Source: Agrococcus lahaulensis DSM 17612 (GTDB lineage Bacteria; Actinomycetota; Actinomycetes; Actinomycetales; Microbacteriaceae). Taken from it: a DNA stretch of 64,000 nt. The stretch covers positions 682,001-746,000 of the forward strand of contig NZ_AULD01000005.1 in the NCBI RefSeq assembly GCF_000425105.1, given 5' to 3'. Numbering within the stretch: the first letter of the stretch is position 1; each line of letters starts with the position of its first letter. The position numbers and the translations under genes were made by a program. This document shows, piece after piece, positions 1 to 12,421 of the stretch. Below the pieces are notes generated by a model. It was not told the origin of the DNA and made no database searches. It saw only the letters and a list, made by a program, of their open reading frames with translations.

Positions 1-316
1 CGACCGCGGCGAGCAGGCCCGAGAAGTCCTGGCCGGTGAAGACGACGTCCTCGACCCCCATGCGCTCGGCGACATCGGTGAAGAGCTCGACGTCGAAGCC
101 GGTGAACTCACCCGACTCGTCGGTGAACGTGTAGGGCCGGGCGTCGCCCAGGCTCGCGACGCGGATCTGGCCGGGCGTGATGAGACCGTAGGGGTTGTCC
201 TCGGTCGCCGACTCGGAGGCGCTCGGCGAGCCTCCCGAGCAGGCCGCGAGCGCGAGGGCCGCGGCCGCCGCGACGGCGGCGATCGCCGTGCGGCGGTGGT
301 TGGGGCGGAGCTTCAT
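1..316 (-). CDS. Solute-binding lipoprotein of an ABC importer, family 3 (partial, 5' end of gene)
   Basis: The first 105 codons of a substrate-binding protein; the rest lies beyond the left edge. The N-terminus has two arginines, an alanine/leucine-rich hydrophobic core and a lipobox ending LAAC, so it should be a lipid-anchored extracytoplasmic protein. After a Ser/Ala/Glu linker the mature part reads GQIRVASLGDARPYTF, then FTGFDVELFTDVAERMG, the usual opening of family-3 (amino-acid type) binding proteins. It is divergent from the LacI gene across a region with two palindromic operators, so it is probably under that repressor. The ligand cannot be told from this fragment. Confidence 0.8.
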   Translation of the reverse strand, partial: MKLRPNHRRTAIAAVAAAAALALAACSGGSPSASESATEDNPYGLITPGQIRVASLGDARPYTFTDESGEFTGFDVELFTDVAERMGVEDVVFTGQDFSGLLAAV

Positions 317-377
317 GGTGGTCCTCTCGATGGTGCAACGCCGGTGGTGCTGCATCGGATGCTGTTGGTCCCGTTGC

Positions 378-416
378 TGAGACCGGTCTCACTCGGTTAT
401 GTTGAGACCGGTCTCA
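378..416. promoter_or_regulatory. Two identical palindromic operators between the binding-protein and LacI genes
   Basis: The 14-base perfect palindrome TGAGACCGGTCTCA occurs at 378-391 and again at 403-416, 25 bases centre to centre. It lies in the divergent intergenic region between the solute-binding protein (start 316) and the LacI regulator (start 480). An even palindrome with a central CCGG/CG step is typical of LacI-family operators, and two copies on nearby helical faces suggest cooperative binding controlling both genes. The site is seen directly; the assignment to this LacI protein is inferred. Confidence 0.75.
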
Positions 417-479
417 ACCCGTTTGCTGGGACAGTACGGCACGACACGGCGAGACGTCAACACTCGAATCGGAGGAACG

Positions 480-1559
480 GTGAGCGAACCGGCAGCCACG
501 GGCAACGGGCGGCGGGAGGTCACGGTGAGCGACGTCGCGGTCGCGGCCGGCGTGTCGAAGGCGACCGCCGCCCGCGCGCTCGGCGACTACGGCGCGGTGA
601 GCGACGCCGTGCGCGACCGCGTGCTGGGCGCCGCCGATCGGCTCGGATACCGGCCGAACGCGCTCGCCCGCACCATGAGCACCGGCCGCTCGAACACGCT
701 CGGCATCGTCGTCGGCGACATCGAGAACCCGTTCTTCGCGCAGGCGACGCGCGGCGCGGCCGACGTGGCGGCGGCGGCCGGCTTCGACCTGATCCTCTCG
801 AACTCCGACGAGGACCTCGAGACCGAGGCGAAGGCGATCGGCGTCCAGCTGGCGAAGCGCGTCGACGGGCTCCTCGTCGCCTCGGCCTCCTCGGTCGAGA
901 CCGAGAACCTGCGCTCCGTCGTCGACGCGGGACGGCCGCTCGTGCTCTTCGACCGCACGGCGCAGGGCGTCGAAGTGGATAGCGTCATCGCCGCGAACCG
1001 CAGCGGAGCACGCGAGCTGACCTCGCTGCTCGTCGACGCCGGGCACCGGCGGGTCGCCTTCATCTCGACCATGACGCACCCGACCGACTTCGACCGGTCC
1101 GCCGTGGTAGCGACGTCGTCGGTCGCCGAGCGCATCGAGGGCTTCCTCGATGCGCTGACCGCCGGCGGCATCGAGCACCCCGAGCGGCACGTGCACCTTA
1201 ACGCCCGCCGCGAGGGCGTCGAGCGGATGGCGACACGGCTGCTCACGGGCCCTGAAGCGGTGACTGCCATCGTCGCCTCCGACAGCCTCATCGCGCTCGG
1301 GGTCTTCCGGGCCGCGCGCGAGCTCGGCCTGCAGATCCCGCGCGATCTCTCGCTCGTCGCGTTCGACGACGCGGACTGGACGGGCGTCGCGACGCCCGGC
1401 ATCACGGTGATGGCGCAGCCGATCCACGAGATCGGCGCCGAGGCGGCGGAGCTGCTCATCCGCCGCGTGCGAGGCGACGGCCGCCCACCGGTGACGCGGG
1501 TGCTCAAGCAGCACCTCGTCGAGCGGCAATCGGTCGCACCGCCGGCCAGTCCAGGATGA
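480..1559 (+). CDS. LacI-family transcriptional regulator
   Basis: A 359-residue repressor of usual family length. Residues ~12-60 form the LacI helix-turn-helix (VSDVAVAAGVSKATAARAL, then RPNALARTM as hinge helix), followed by a periplasmic-binding-protein-like sensor domain (TLGIVVGDIENPFF; VAFDDADWTGVATPGITVM near the C-terminus). GTG at 480 was chosen because GGAGG sits at 471-475 and translation then begins just before the DNA-binding domain; the open frame runs upstream through the operators. It probably represses the divergent importer and is relieved by the importer's substrate. Confidence 0.9.
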   Translation: MSEPAATGNGRREVTVSDVAVAAGVSKATAARALGDYGAVSDAVRDRVLGAADRLGYRPNALARTMSTGRSNTLGIVVGDIENPFFAQATRGAADVAAAAGFDLILSNSDEDLETEAKAIGVQLAKRVDGLLVASASSVETENLRSVVDAGRPLVLFDRTAQGVEVDSVIAANRSGARELTSLLVDAGHRRVAFISTMTHPTDFDRSAVVATSSVAERIEGFLDALTAGGIEHPERHVHLNARREGVERMATRLLTGPEAVTAIVASDSLIALGVFRAARELGLQIPRDLSLVAFDDADWTGVATPGITVMAQPIHEIGAEAAELLIRRVRGDGRPPVTRVLKQHLVERQSVAPPASPG

Positions 1560-1587
1560 GTGCGGGTCCTCAAACTACGCGAGGAGG

Positions 1588-1761
1588 ATGTCGTCCGCGA
1601 GTGGCTTCGACCTCCAGCGGGACGAGCTAACCACCTGCCCGCGCCGCTCCATGATGGTCCCGGTCGGACCTCCCTGCCGCGACTGCGGCGATCCACTTCC
1701 GGACTGGAGACGGCGGCGCGAAAACGTGCTTCTTCCGCGTCGACGCGCACGCCACTGTTAG
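1588..1761 (+). CDS. Possible small zinc-ribbon-like protein (57 aa)
   Basis: A short frame just after the LacI gene encodes a basic 57-residue peptide containing TTCPRRSMMVPVGPPCRDCG. The CxxC near the middle looks like half of a zinc ribbon, and CPRR looks like a first CPxC knuckle that has lost a cysteine. GAGGAG lies immediately before the ATG, closer than normal for a ribosome site. It may be a real small protein or the remnant of one; nothing here shows a function. Low confidence because of length and the missing cysteine. Confidence 0.3.
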   Translation: MSSASGFDLQRDELTTCPRRSMMVPVGPPCRDCGDPLPDWRRRRENVLLPRRRARHC

Positions 1762-1814
1762 CCCGCTTGTCGCTCGCCGTGTGACTCGAGGCAGCCGAGC
1801 CACCGCGGCGCGCG

Positions 1815-2570
1815 TTAGGGTAAGTCCGGGCCTACCGCTTCTGCGATCGCCCCAATCACGCTGATCCTTTCGTCCGATGCTTCACTGTCCACGCGCACAA
1901 ACTCGACGGTGATGAGCTCGTCGTCGGCGAGCTGCCGTGCTTCTCAAGGAGCAGGCGCCGTCGATACGCCAGGTCGGCGGTATCGACGATGCCTTCGAGC
2001 GCCGCCCAGTTGGGCGCTCCGCCTAGAACGATCCCGGGGCCGGCACGAACTTCCCCAAACTCATCTTCGTCAGCCGAATGTTGAAGACCTTCGCGAACTG
2101 CGTGGCGACCTGCGAGATAATCGACTGGTTGAGCGTCTCCCACGTCTTTCCGCGCACCGCGCTTGCGTTAGGCGCGACAGGTCGGCGAATGCTGCCGTCT
2201 TCGCGGACGCCGACAGCGCTGCTCCGGCGTTGACCACGGAAGGATGAAGAACTTTTCTTCGGGCTCCTCGGGGTCGTAGCCGTAAAGCAATGCAAGGTGT
2301 CCTACGGCACGCTAGGAGAGGGTGGGGAAGGCCGCCGCGTCAGCGGCGAAGGAGCCCGCGGCGACTCTGACAGATGGAGCTGCCGCGGCCCCGGCGGACG
2401 CCGTCAAGACCAGTTGGCCGCCCGAGATCGCGAGGCCGCTTCCGGCACCGCTGAGCGCGGCGATCGCCGGGGACGATCAGCAGCTCGAACGTGTGCTCCG
2501 TGGGAAGGTGGGCGTCGACGCCGCTGCGCTGCGCGCGTTCGTGCAACAGCGCTCAACCGGGTGACATTCG
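1815..2570 (-). pseudogene. Decayed EcsC-family protein gene, 5' truncated
   Basis: Reading the minus strand across frames recovers consecutive pieces of one EcsC-like protein: SGGQLVLTASAGAAAAPS, then after an in-frame TAG HLALLYGYDPEEPEEKFFIL, VVNAGAALSASAKTAAF, KTWETLNQSIISQVATQFAK, VLGGAPNWAALEGIVDTADL, and a last piece ending in AIAEAVGPDLP before the stop at 1815. Order and content match EcsC proteins, but joining them needs several frame changes and one stop readthrough. The N-terminal part is missing, and the homology fades where the DUF262 gene of the restriction-like operon ends (2578). Arrival of that island may have cut off the 5' end. Confidence 0.65.
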
Positions 2571-2577
2571 CGAGGCG

Positions 2578-4371
2578 CTATCGCAGCGCTTCGTATGAGC
2601 GTCGAATCCGTTCCGCCATCAGCCTTCGTCGGGCGTCAAGGAAGCGGGCATACGACGCTGCGTTGAACTCTGCCAGATCCGAAGGTAAAGCGTTCGCATT
2701 TAGGTTGCGCGTCAGTTGCTCGTCCGAGGCGATCCCGCCGAGATCGAGCGTGCCGCTTGCGATCTGATCCCGCACCCGCGCCATGTACTCGGCCGGTGCT
2801 AGCTTTCCGATACGGATGTTCACCGGCGTTTCGGCTACAACGTAGTTGGCAACCTGGTTAACGAGCGTGCGGTCGTTGATACCGTTGGCAACGAGATAGG
2901 CCTTGGGGAACACATGGTGGATATCGCCCTGACCGGTATCACCCAGCATGCTGGCGACAGTCACGCTGTCGGAGAGGAAGCCCGGATCGTTCTCGCGTAT
3001 CTGAGATGCGAGGAAGGCAGTGAAGAATGGGCTCCGCACGCTGGAGGTGCGCAGGCTGAGTGGAAGCGCCTCTTCCCAGAAGCCCTCACTCAGTTCGCTC
3101 CGTTCGATCGAGTCGAGGTACACCTCCGCTCCGACTTCTTCGATGCGGCGGAGGTCCAGATCCCATTGGGTCTCGAACGACCCAGACGAACGGCCAGTCA
3201 GCATCGACATGACGAACCAGCGTCGAACCACGCTCTGAATCACCGGATGCGACAACTGTTGTCGACGCAGGACTAAGTAGAGCGCGAAGGCGAAGTTGAC
3301 GGCGTTCGTTGACGTGAGAAGCCCCGACGACACGTAGCCCGCCGAGTTCAGGATCATGCGGAACTGCTTGAAGTCGTGCTCGTTGGTGATCGCGTCCAGT
3401 GCACCCTCGAGACGATCAAACGACTCATCAGCGAGGCCCTCGACTGGACGCTTCGTCGCTGGATCCGTGCCGGAGAGGGCACTCACGACTGCAGCCATAC
3501 GGCCACGCTGGAAGCCCACCAAGCCGGCGACGCGCAGAACGTCCTGGTACTTCGGGTCGTAGAGGTCGCTAGAGTCACGACGGAGCCACTCGATGCGCCG
3601 GTAATGGCTGGTCCGGGTGAACGCAGCGTCGTTGTGCTCGATTGCGTCCGCCGCCGCTGGCGCCACCGCGAGATGGCAGAAGTAGTCGATCTGCTTACGC
3701 AGCGTCGAGCCGCGCTCGCCGTACGACGCGATGCGGCTCATCGCGAAGTCGGCTGGTGTGAGGCGCGCACCACTGGAGTTGATGCGCACGAAGATCTCGG
3801 AGACCGTTTCGATGTCGAGCTCCGCGTCGAGGTTGATGACACCCACCTGGCGGTTCTTGACTTCGAGCAGTCTCGCGATGTTCGCGACGACGACGTCCTG
3901 GTCGGCGCTCGGGTTGCGGGAGAGGTACTGCGGTACGAGCGTGATTCCGGCGGTAGGAGACATCATCTCGGCGATGTCGAGAATCCACGTCGGGTCGTTG
4001 CGCATCACCGGCGAGTACGTCTCGAACCTCTCCTCGATCGGATTGAACGAGATCTGCATGCGGCGGCGCGCATACTGCTTGTCCACGATGGGCATGCCCA
4101 CGAGCGCGGTGGTGAGCGCGGTCACGCGCTGCTGCCCATCAATCAGGATCTGCTTCGCGACCGGGCTGCTGCCGTCCTTGAGTTTTACGTCGTGCGTGTT
4201 CCAGGTGATGAGGTAGCCGACGGGGTAGCCGCGATAGAGCGAGTCGATCAGGTCGCGCACCTTCGTCGATGACCACACGAACGGCCGCTGGATCTCGGGA
4301 ATCGCGATCTGACCGCCCTGCACCCAACCGAGGATGGTGTTGATCGAGTGCTGGGTCACCGTGTGGGTCAT
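2578..4371 (-). CDS. DUF262 / HNH (GmrSD-like) protein
   Basis: A 597-residue protein with a DUF262 ParB/sulfiredoxin-like NTPase domain at the N-terminus (IPEIQRPFVW at 24-33, DGQQR at 78-82, FVRINSSGARLTPADF near 200) and a C-terminal HNH region of DUF1524 type (DIHHVFPK at ~483-490). This is the fused layout of GmrSD and BrxU, which restrict DNA carrying modified bases or act in BREX islands. AGAGGAT precedes the ATG. It is the last gene of a four-gene minus-strand operon behind the methylase and helicase genes, 81 bases after the helicase stop, so it is probably a nuclease arm of the same defence locus. Its target is not visible. Confidence 0.85.
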   Translation of the reverse strand: MTHTVTQHSINTILGWVQGGQIAIPEIQRPFVWSSTKVRDLIDSLYRGYPVGYLITWNTHDVKLKDGSSPVAKQILIDGQQRVTALTTALVGMPIVDKQYARRRMQISFNPIEERFETYSPVMRNDPTWILDIAEMMSPTAGITLVPQYLSRNPSADQDVVVANIARLLEVKNRQVGVINLDAELDIETVSEIFVRINSSGARLTPADFAMSRIASYGERGSTLRKQIDYFCHLAVAPAAADAIEHNDAAFTRTSHYRRIEWLRRDSSDLYDPKYQDVLRVAGLVGFQRGRMAAVVSALSGTDPATKRPVEGLADESFDRLEGALDAITNEHDFKQFRMILNSAGYVSSGLLTSTNAVNFAFALYLVLRRQQLSHPVIQSVVRRWFVMSMLTGRSSGSFETQWDLDLRRIEEVGAEVYLDSIERSELSEGFWEEALPLSLRTSSVRSPFFTAFLASQIRENDPGFLSDSVTVASMLGDTGQGDIHHVFPKAYLVANGINDRTLVNQVANYVVAETPVNIRIGKLAPAEYMARVRDQIASGTLDLGGIASDEQLTRNLNANALPSDLAEFNAASYARFLDARRRLMAERIRRSYEALR

Positions 4372-4452
4372 CGGAATCCTCTCGAGCGAATGGCGGAGCG
4401 CACGCGCGGTTCAGGCCGCTGTTCTTCTCTGACGACGCATGCCTTCGGAAGT

Positions 4453-8652
<4,200 letters not shown>

Positions 8653-8656
<4 letters not shown>

Positions 8657-9291
8657 GCCGCGAGGTCCTTCACAGAGACCGCCGGGTAGGTTCGCACCGG
8701 CGTGAACACCTCATGCGCCTCTAGTGCGTCGAACAGCGTGCCCTGGAATGACGCGCGTTGGGTCAGGTTGTCGTAGCGGAAGTCGCGCCGCTGATAGCGC
8801 CCCTTGCCGAGGTAGCCCCACTCAGGGAACGCGATCGGCTGCCCGGCGGCGTCGGTCATCGCGAGCGCATCGCCCTGCACGACGTTCGCCTCGAGCACGG
8901 TGCGCGCAGCACGGGCCCACTCGTCGTCCGGCGCCGATCCGACGAACGCCGCGAACACTTCGCGCAGGTTGCCGCGGCAGTCGGCGACGTTGTCGGGCAG
9001 CAGCTCAATGCCGTAGATGCACATCAACGCGAACAGCGCGTAGTGCCGCTTCTCGAACTCGCTGCGTCCGTGCTTCACACTGACGGCGGCAAGCTTCCGC
9101 TCAAGCACCGGAACGAGGAAGTTTCCGGAGCCGCAGGCCGGCTCGAGGAAGCGCGAGTCGATCCGTTCGGTCTCGCTCTTGACCAGATCGAGCATGTCTT
9201 CGACAAGCCAAGCGGGGGTGAAGACCTCGCCGTGATCGGCTACCCGCTTGCGTGACTTCACCAGCGGTGCATCGCGCTTGACGATTGGCAT
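8653..9291 (-). CDS. N6-adenine DNA methyltransferase, small subunit (SAM-motif half)
   Basis: A 212-residue protein with a canonical motif I, EPACGSGNFL at ~50-59, preceded by GEVFTPAWLVEDML, the usual 'FTP' motif before it. No NPPY is present, which would normally lie ~100-130 residues later, so this looks like half of a split enzyme that pairs with the next gene. ATG 9291 is chosen because GGAGG sits eight bases upstream; the frame extends a few codons further without support. First gene of the operon, and its stop overlaps the next start (ATGA). Confidence 0.8.
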
Positions 9292-9548
9292 CGGGAGCCT
9301 CCTTGTGGTCTTCCGCAACAGTAGACGAAGCTTCCGACATTCCTAGGCGTGCCCGCTTGCTGTGTCCTTGGCGACGTCGGCGGCCAACCCTCCCGTCGCT
9401 AGGTGCTGAGGTCGGGCAGAGGCGGCAGGTAGTGAGGCGATGCGACCCGCTGTGCGCCGGGCGGTGGCGGTCGAATGCTGGGCATGACCATCGCTCACTG
9501 GAACGCATGCCGCCGTGCTCCTGGTGTTGCGCCGGGAACCACGTATGG

Positions 9549-10229
9549 TCAATGGTCTTCGTGCACTGCGCGTCGACGGAACAGCGTCGCAGGTTTCCCC
9601 ACCGCCCCCCGCTGTGCCTCATCTGTCTCGCGAAGCCGTGCCAGCATCCGCCGTCGAAACGTATCGGGCTGCAGGCGGTTGCCATCGATTGCCTCATGCA
9701 CGCCCCGCAGCTCGGTCATCGTGAAATGTTCGGGCAGCAGGCCAGCCGGATCCGGGAGCTCCGCGTAGTCGGCGCGCAGTCGCTCGACGGCCAACCCCAC
9801 GATCACGTCGTGGTCGAAGTCGAGGTCGCGGGCTGCTGGCACCGGAGCCGCCGTTAGGAGTTCGAGGGCGTCGGGCCGTACGACCGCGAGATGCGCCACT
9901 GAGAGCACCCAGCCGCGGCCATCGCGATCGGGGGCATCGAACACATGCAGCTGCACGGGCTCAACCCCCTCGATGCCGGCCTTCTCGCGCAGTGAGCGAC
10001 GCACCGCATCGGCCAGCGTCTCGCCCTCGTGGAGGAAGGTGCCTGGCAGGCGGTGGTTGCCGGTGCGGGGGTCGGTGAGCAGGCCGACGCAGAGCTGGCC
10101 GTCGGCGACGGTCAGCACGGCCGTGTCGACCGCGACCGAGGGGCGCGGGTAGTCGGTCAGCTGCTTGCGCTTGCGAGCGTTGGGGGCCACTTCGCCATTC
10201 AAGCAGATCTGCGCTAATGTCAGCGGCAT
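9549..10229 (-). CDS. NrtR-like transcriptional regulator (degenerate Nudix + winged helix)
   Basis: A Nudix-fold N-terminal half (DYPRPSVAVDTAVLTV is the typical NrtR opening) is followed by a C-terminal winged helix (FTMTELRGVHEAI). The Nudix box reads GETLADAVRRSLREKAG: the REUXEE core has lost key glutamates (RSLREK), as expected for regulators that sense ADP-ribose or related NAD products without hydrolysing them. The gene is divergent from an ADP-ribosylglycohydrolase, its likely target. The first ATG (10229) overlaps the inverted-repeat region, so an in-frame GTG at 10190 is a possible alternative start. Confidence 0.8.
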   Translation of the reverse strand: MPLTLAQICLNGEVAPNARKRKQLTDYPRPSVAVDTAVLTVADGQLCVGLLTDPRTGNHRLPGTFLHEGETLADAVRRSLREKAGIEGVEPVQLHVFDAPDRDGRGWVLSVAHLAVVRPDALELLTAAPVPAARDLDFDHDVIVGLAVERLRADYAELPDPAGLLPEHFTMTELRGVHEAIDGNRLQPDTFRRRMLARLRETDEAQRGAVGKPATLFRRRAVHEDH

Positions 10230-10250
10230 CGAGTTAGCTCAGAAATGAGC
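10213..10250. promoter_or_regulatory. Inverted repeats in the NrtR / ADP-ribosylglycohydrolase divergent promoter
   Basis: Two interlocked inverted repeats are visible: GCTAA (10213-10217) with TTAGC (10234-10238), and GCTCA (10237-10241) with TGAGC (10246-10250), separated by GAAA. They fall between the divergent regulator and ADP-ribosylglycohydrolase genes, where an NrtR operator is expected. The exact NrtR box of this lineage is not known to me, so the assignment is inferred. Confidence 0.4.
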
Positions 10251-10283
10251 GAACCGCTCGATCCCTCGACGGAAGGAGCCGAC

Positions 10284-11705
10284 ATGGCTACCACCTCCCT
10301 CCAGCAGGACCGCGCACTCGGCGCGATCCTCGCCTCCGCCGCCGGCGACGCTCTGGGCGCGCCCTACGAGTTCCAGCCGGCCGTGCTGCCGCCCAAGCCG
10401 ATCGTCACCAAGGCCGGCGGCGCGTGGGAGCTCGGCGAGTGGACCGACGACACGGCAATGGCGCTGCCGATCCTGCGGGCACTCGCCGACGGGCGCTCGC
10501 TGGACGACGAGGCGACGCTCGACCACATCGTCGACGAGTGGGCGGTGTGGCGCCGGGGCGCCAAGGACGTCGGCATCCAGATCGGCGCGGTGCTGCGCTC
10601 GCTGCCCGACCACACCGCGGGTGCGGCTCGCACGGCGGCCGCAGCGCTGCACCAGCAGCGCGGCCGCTCGGGCGGCAACGGTTCGCTCATGCGCACAGGC
10701 CCCGTCGCGCTCCGCTATCTCGGCGATCACGCCGGCGCGGCGCGTGCGGCCCGTGGCATCTCGGATCTCACGCACTTCGACGTCGACGCCGGTGACGCAT
10801 CCGTCGCCTGGAGCGTAGCGATCGCCCACGCGGTCGAAACGGGCGAGCTCGACCTCGAGCGCGGTATCGCGCAGCTGCCCGCCGAGCGGCAGCAGCGCTG
10901 GCGGGACCTCGCCGCCGAGGCGGAGACGCAGATGCCCTGGGAGCTGACGGCCAACAACGGCTGGGTCGTCGGCGCCTTCCAGGCGGCGTGGTCGGCGATC
11001 GTGCACGGCGCGACGCTGGCCGAGGTGCTCGAGCTCGCGGTGCGCTCCGGCAAGGACACCGACACGGTCGCCACAATCGCCGGCTCGCTCGCCGGCGCGG
11101 TCTACGGCGCGTCGGCCATCCCGGCTTCGCTGACGCGGCACCTGCACGGGTGGTCGGCTGAAGGAGCCACGGGCGACCGCCGCACCCTGATCGAGCTCGC
11201 GACGCTCGCCGTCGGCGGCGTCGACTCCTACGGCTGGCCGATGGCAGAGCGCATGCCGCTGCTGAACGAGCCGCTGCTCGTGCCGCACCCCGCCGACCCG
11301 GGCGTCTGGCTTGGCGACCTCGGCGCGCTCGACGTCGCCCCCGCATCCGTCACCGCCGTCGTCTCGCTGTGCCGGGTCGGCCGCGAGCAGGCGCGGGTCG
11401 AGGCGGTCAACCACATCGAGGTGCGGCTTATCGACCAGCCGGGGAAGAACCCGCACCTCGATCTCGTGCTCACCGATGCGGCGGATGCGGTGGCGATGCT
11501 GCGCTCGGAGGGTCACGAGGTGCTGCTCCACTGCGCGGAGTCGCGCTCGCGGACCGCGGCCGTCGGGGCGCTGTACGCCGTGCGGCACCGCGGCGCCGAT
11601 GCCGAGGACGCGTTCGCTTCGCTCCGGACCGCGATGCCTCGCTACAACCCGCAGCCGTTCCTGGTGGACGCGGTCCGCCGCTTCGCCGCGGAGGCGGCAC
11701 GATGA
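10284..11705 (+). CDS. ADP-ribosylglycohydrolase with C-terminal protein-tyrosine-phosphatase-like domain
   Basis: A 473-residue fusion. Residues ~10-320 are an ADP-ribosylglycohydrolase (DraG/ARH type): GDALGAP at 21-27, EWTDDTAMAL with the metal-binding Thr-Asp-Asp at ~53-57, and the second metal site GKDTDTVA at ~260. The C-terminal ~130 residues carry HCAESRSRT (~416-424), the HCX5R(S/T) loop of dual-specificity phosphatases. It could remove ADP-ribose from proteins and also act on phosphate esters of ADP-ribose or proteins. ATG 10284 has GGAAGGAG upstream; the longer in-frame ATG at 10245 sits in the operator. The next gene overlaps by ATGA. Confidence 0.85.
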   Translation: MATTSLQQDRALGAILASAAGDALGAPYEFQPAVLPPKPIVTKAGGAWELGEWTDDTAMALPILRALADGRSLDDEATLDHIVDEWAVWRRGAKDVGIQIGAVLRSLPDHTAGAARTAAAALHQQRGRSGGNGSLMRTGPVALRYLGDHAGAARAARGISDLTHFDVDAGDASVAWSVAIAHAVETGELDLERGIAQLPAERQQRWRDLAAEAETQMPWELTANNGWVVGAFQAAWSAIVHGATLAEVLELAVRSGKDTDTVATIAGSLAGAVYGASAIPASLTRHLHGWSAEGATGDRRTLIELATLAVGGVDSYGWPMAERMPLLNEPLLVPHPADPGVWLGDLGALDVAPASVTAVVSLCRVGREQARVEAVNHIEVRLIDQPGKNPHLDLVLTDAADAVAMLRSEGHEVLLHCAESRSRTAAVGALYAVRHRGADAEDAFASLRTAMPRYNPQPFLVDAVRRFAAEAAR

Positions 11706-12421
11706 CCGCGGATCGGTTCAAGCTGCAGCAGGCGTGGTGGCTCGCGAGTGAGCTCGGCCGCCGGCACCCGCGGGTGTGGGTCGAGCGCTTCATGCACTCG
11801 ACCGGGCCGGTGCTCGTCGCAGCGGAAGCGGGCGAGGATGCCGGCGCTCGCGTGTTCTTCGACCTGCAGGCCGGCGTGCGCGCCTACCGCGGCGAGAGCG
11901 AGTCGCACTGGTCGTGGGAGACGGTGCTGCACTGCCCCGGCGCGCACGACACCCTCAAGCGCATCGAGGTGACGAGCGGGCTCGGCATCCCGCACCGTGC
12001 GCCGGCCACGACGGCCCGATCGATCGTCTACCGGCTGATCGCGCGGCTGCTCGCGATGCACCTCGACGCACCTCGACCGTGGGTGCCGGTGCCGGTCGAG
12101 GTGCAGCCGATGGTCCACGGTCTCGTCGAGCCGGAGGACGAGCCGCTGCTGCTCGAGTTCGAGACCGCGCACCGTGACGTGCACAACCATCGCGACGATG
12201 CGGCGAAGCGCTTCGGCGATCCGAGGTCGGTGCAGGTGCGGCCCTGGTTGTGGGCGATGACGCGGGACGTCGAGACCGCGTTCGTGCTCGACACCGATGG
12301 CTTCGTGCACACGCGGCAGGTGGGGGTGCGGCCCCTGCTCACGATGTACGACGAGCTGGGCCGCGACATCGACCGGCTCGCGGTGCGGGTGCTCGAGCTG
12401 GCGGGAGCGACGCGCGGGTGA
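11702..12421 (+). CDS. Conserved hypothetical protein, coupled to the ADP-ribosylglycohydrolase
   Basis: A 239-residue soluble protein that I do not recognise with certainty. Its opening (LASELGRRHPRVWVERF) weakly recalls TerY-associated TY-Chap domains; the middle is rich in short beta-like segments (WVPVPVEVQPMVHGLV), and the end, LLTMYDELGRDIDRLAVRVL, is probably helical. There is no signal peptide or membrane segment. It overlaps the ADP-ribosylglycohydrolase stop by ATGA and the next gene by GTGA, so all three should be made together under the NrtR-like regulator. A role in ADP-ribose or NAD metabolism is inferred from position only. Confidence 0.6.
   Translation: MTADRFKLQQAWWLASELGRRHPRVWVERFMHSTGPVLVAAEAGEDAGARVFFDLQAGVRAYRGESESHWSWETVLHCPGAHDTLKRIEVTSGLGIPHRAPATTARSIVYRLIARLLAMHLDAPRPWVPVPVEVQPMVHGLVEPEDEPLLLEFETAHRDVHNHRDDAAKRFGDPRSVQVRPWLWAMTRDVETAFVLDTDGFVHTRQVGVRPLLTMYDELGRDIDRLAVRVLELAGATRG

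Noticed and set aside
9292-9548. Gap between the methylase and NrtR genes
   Set aside because: I looked for tRNA genes, attachment-site repeats matching the other end of the island and the missing EcsC N-terminus and found none.
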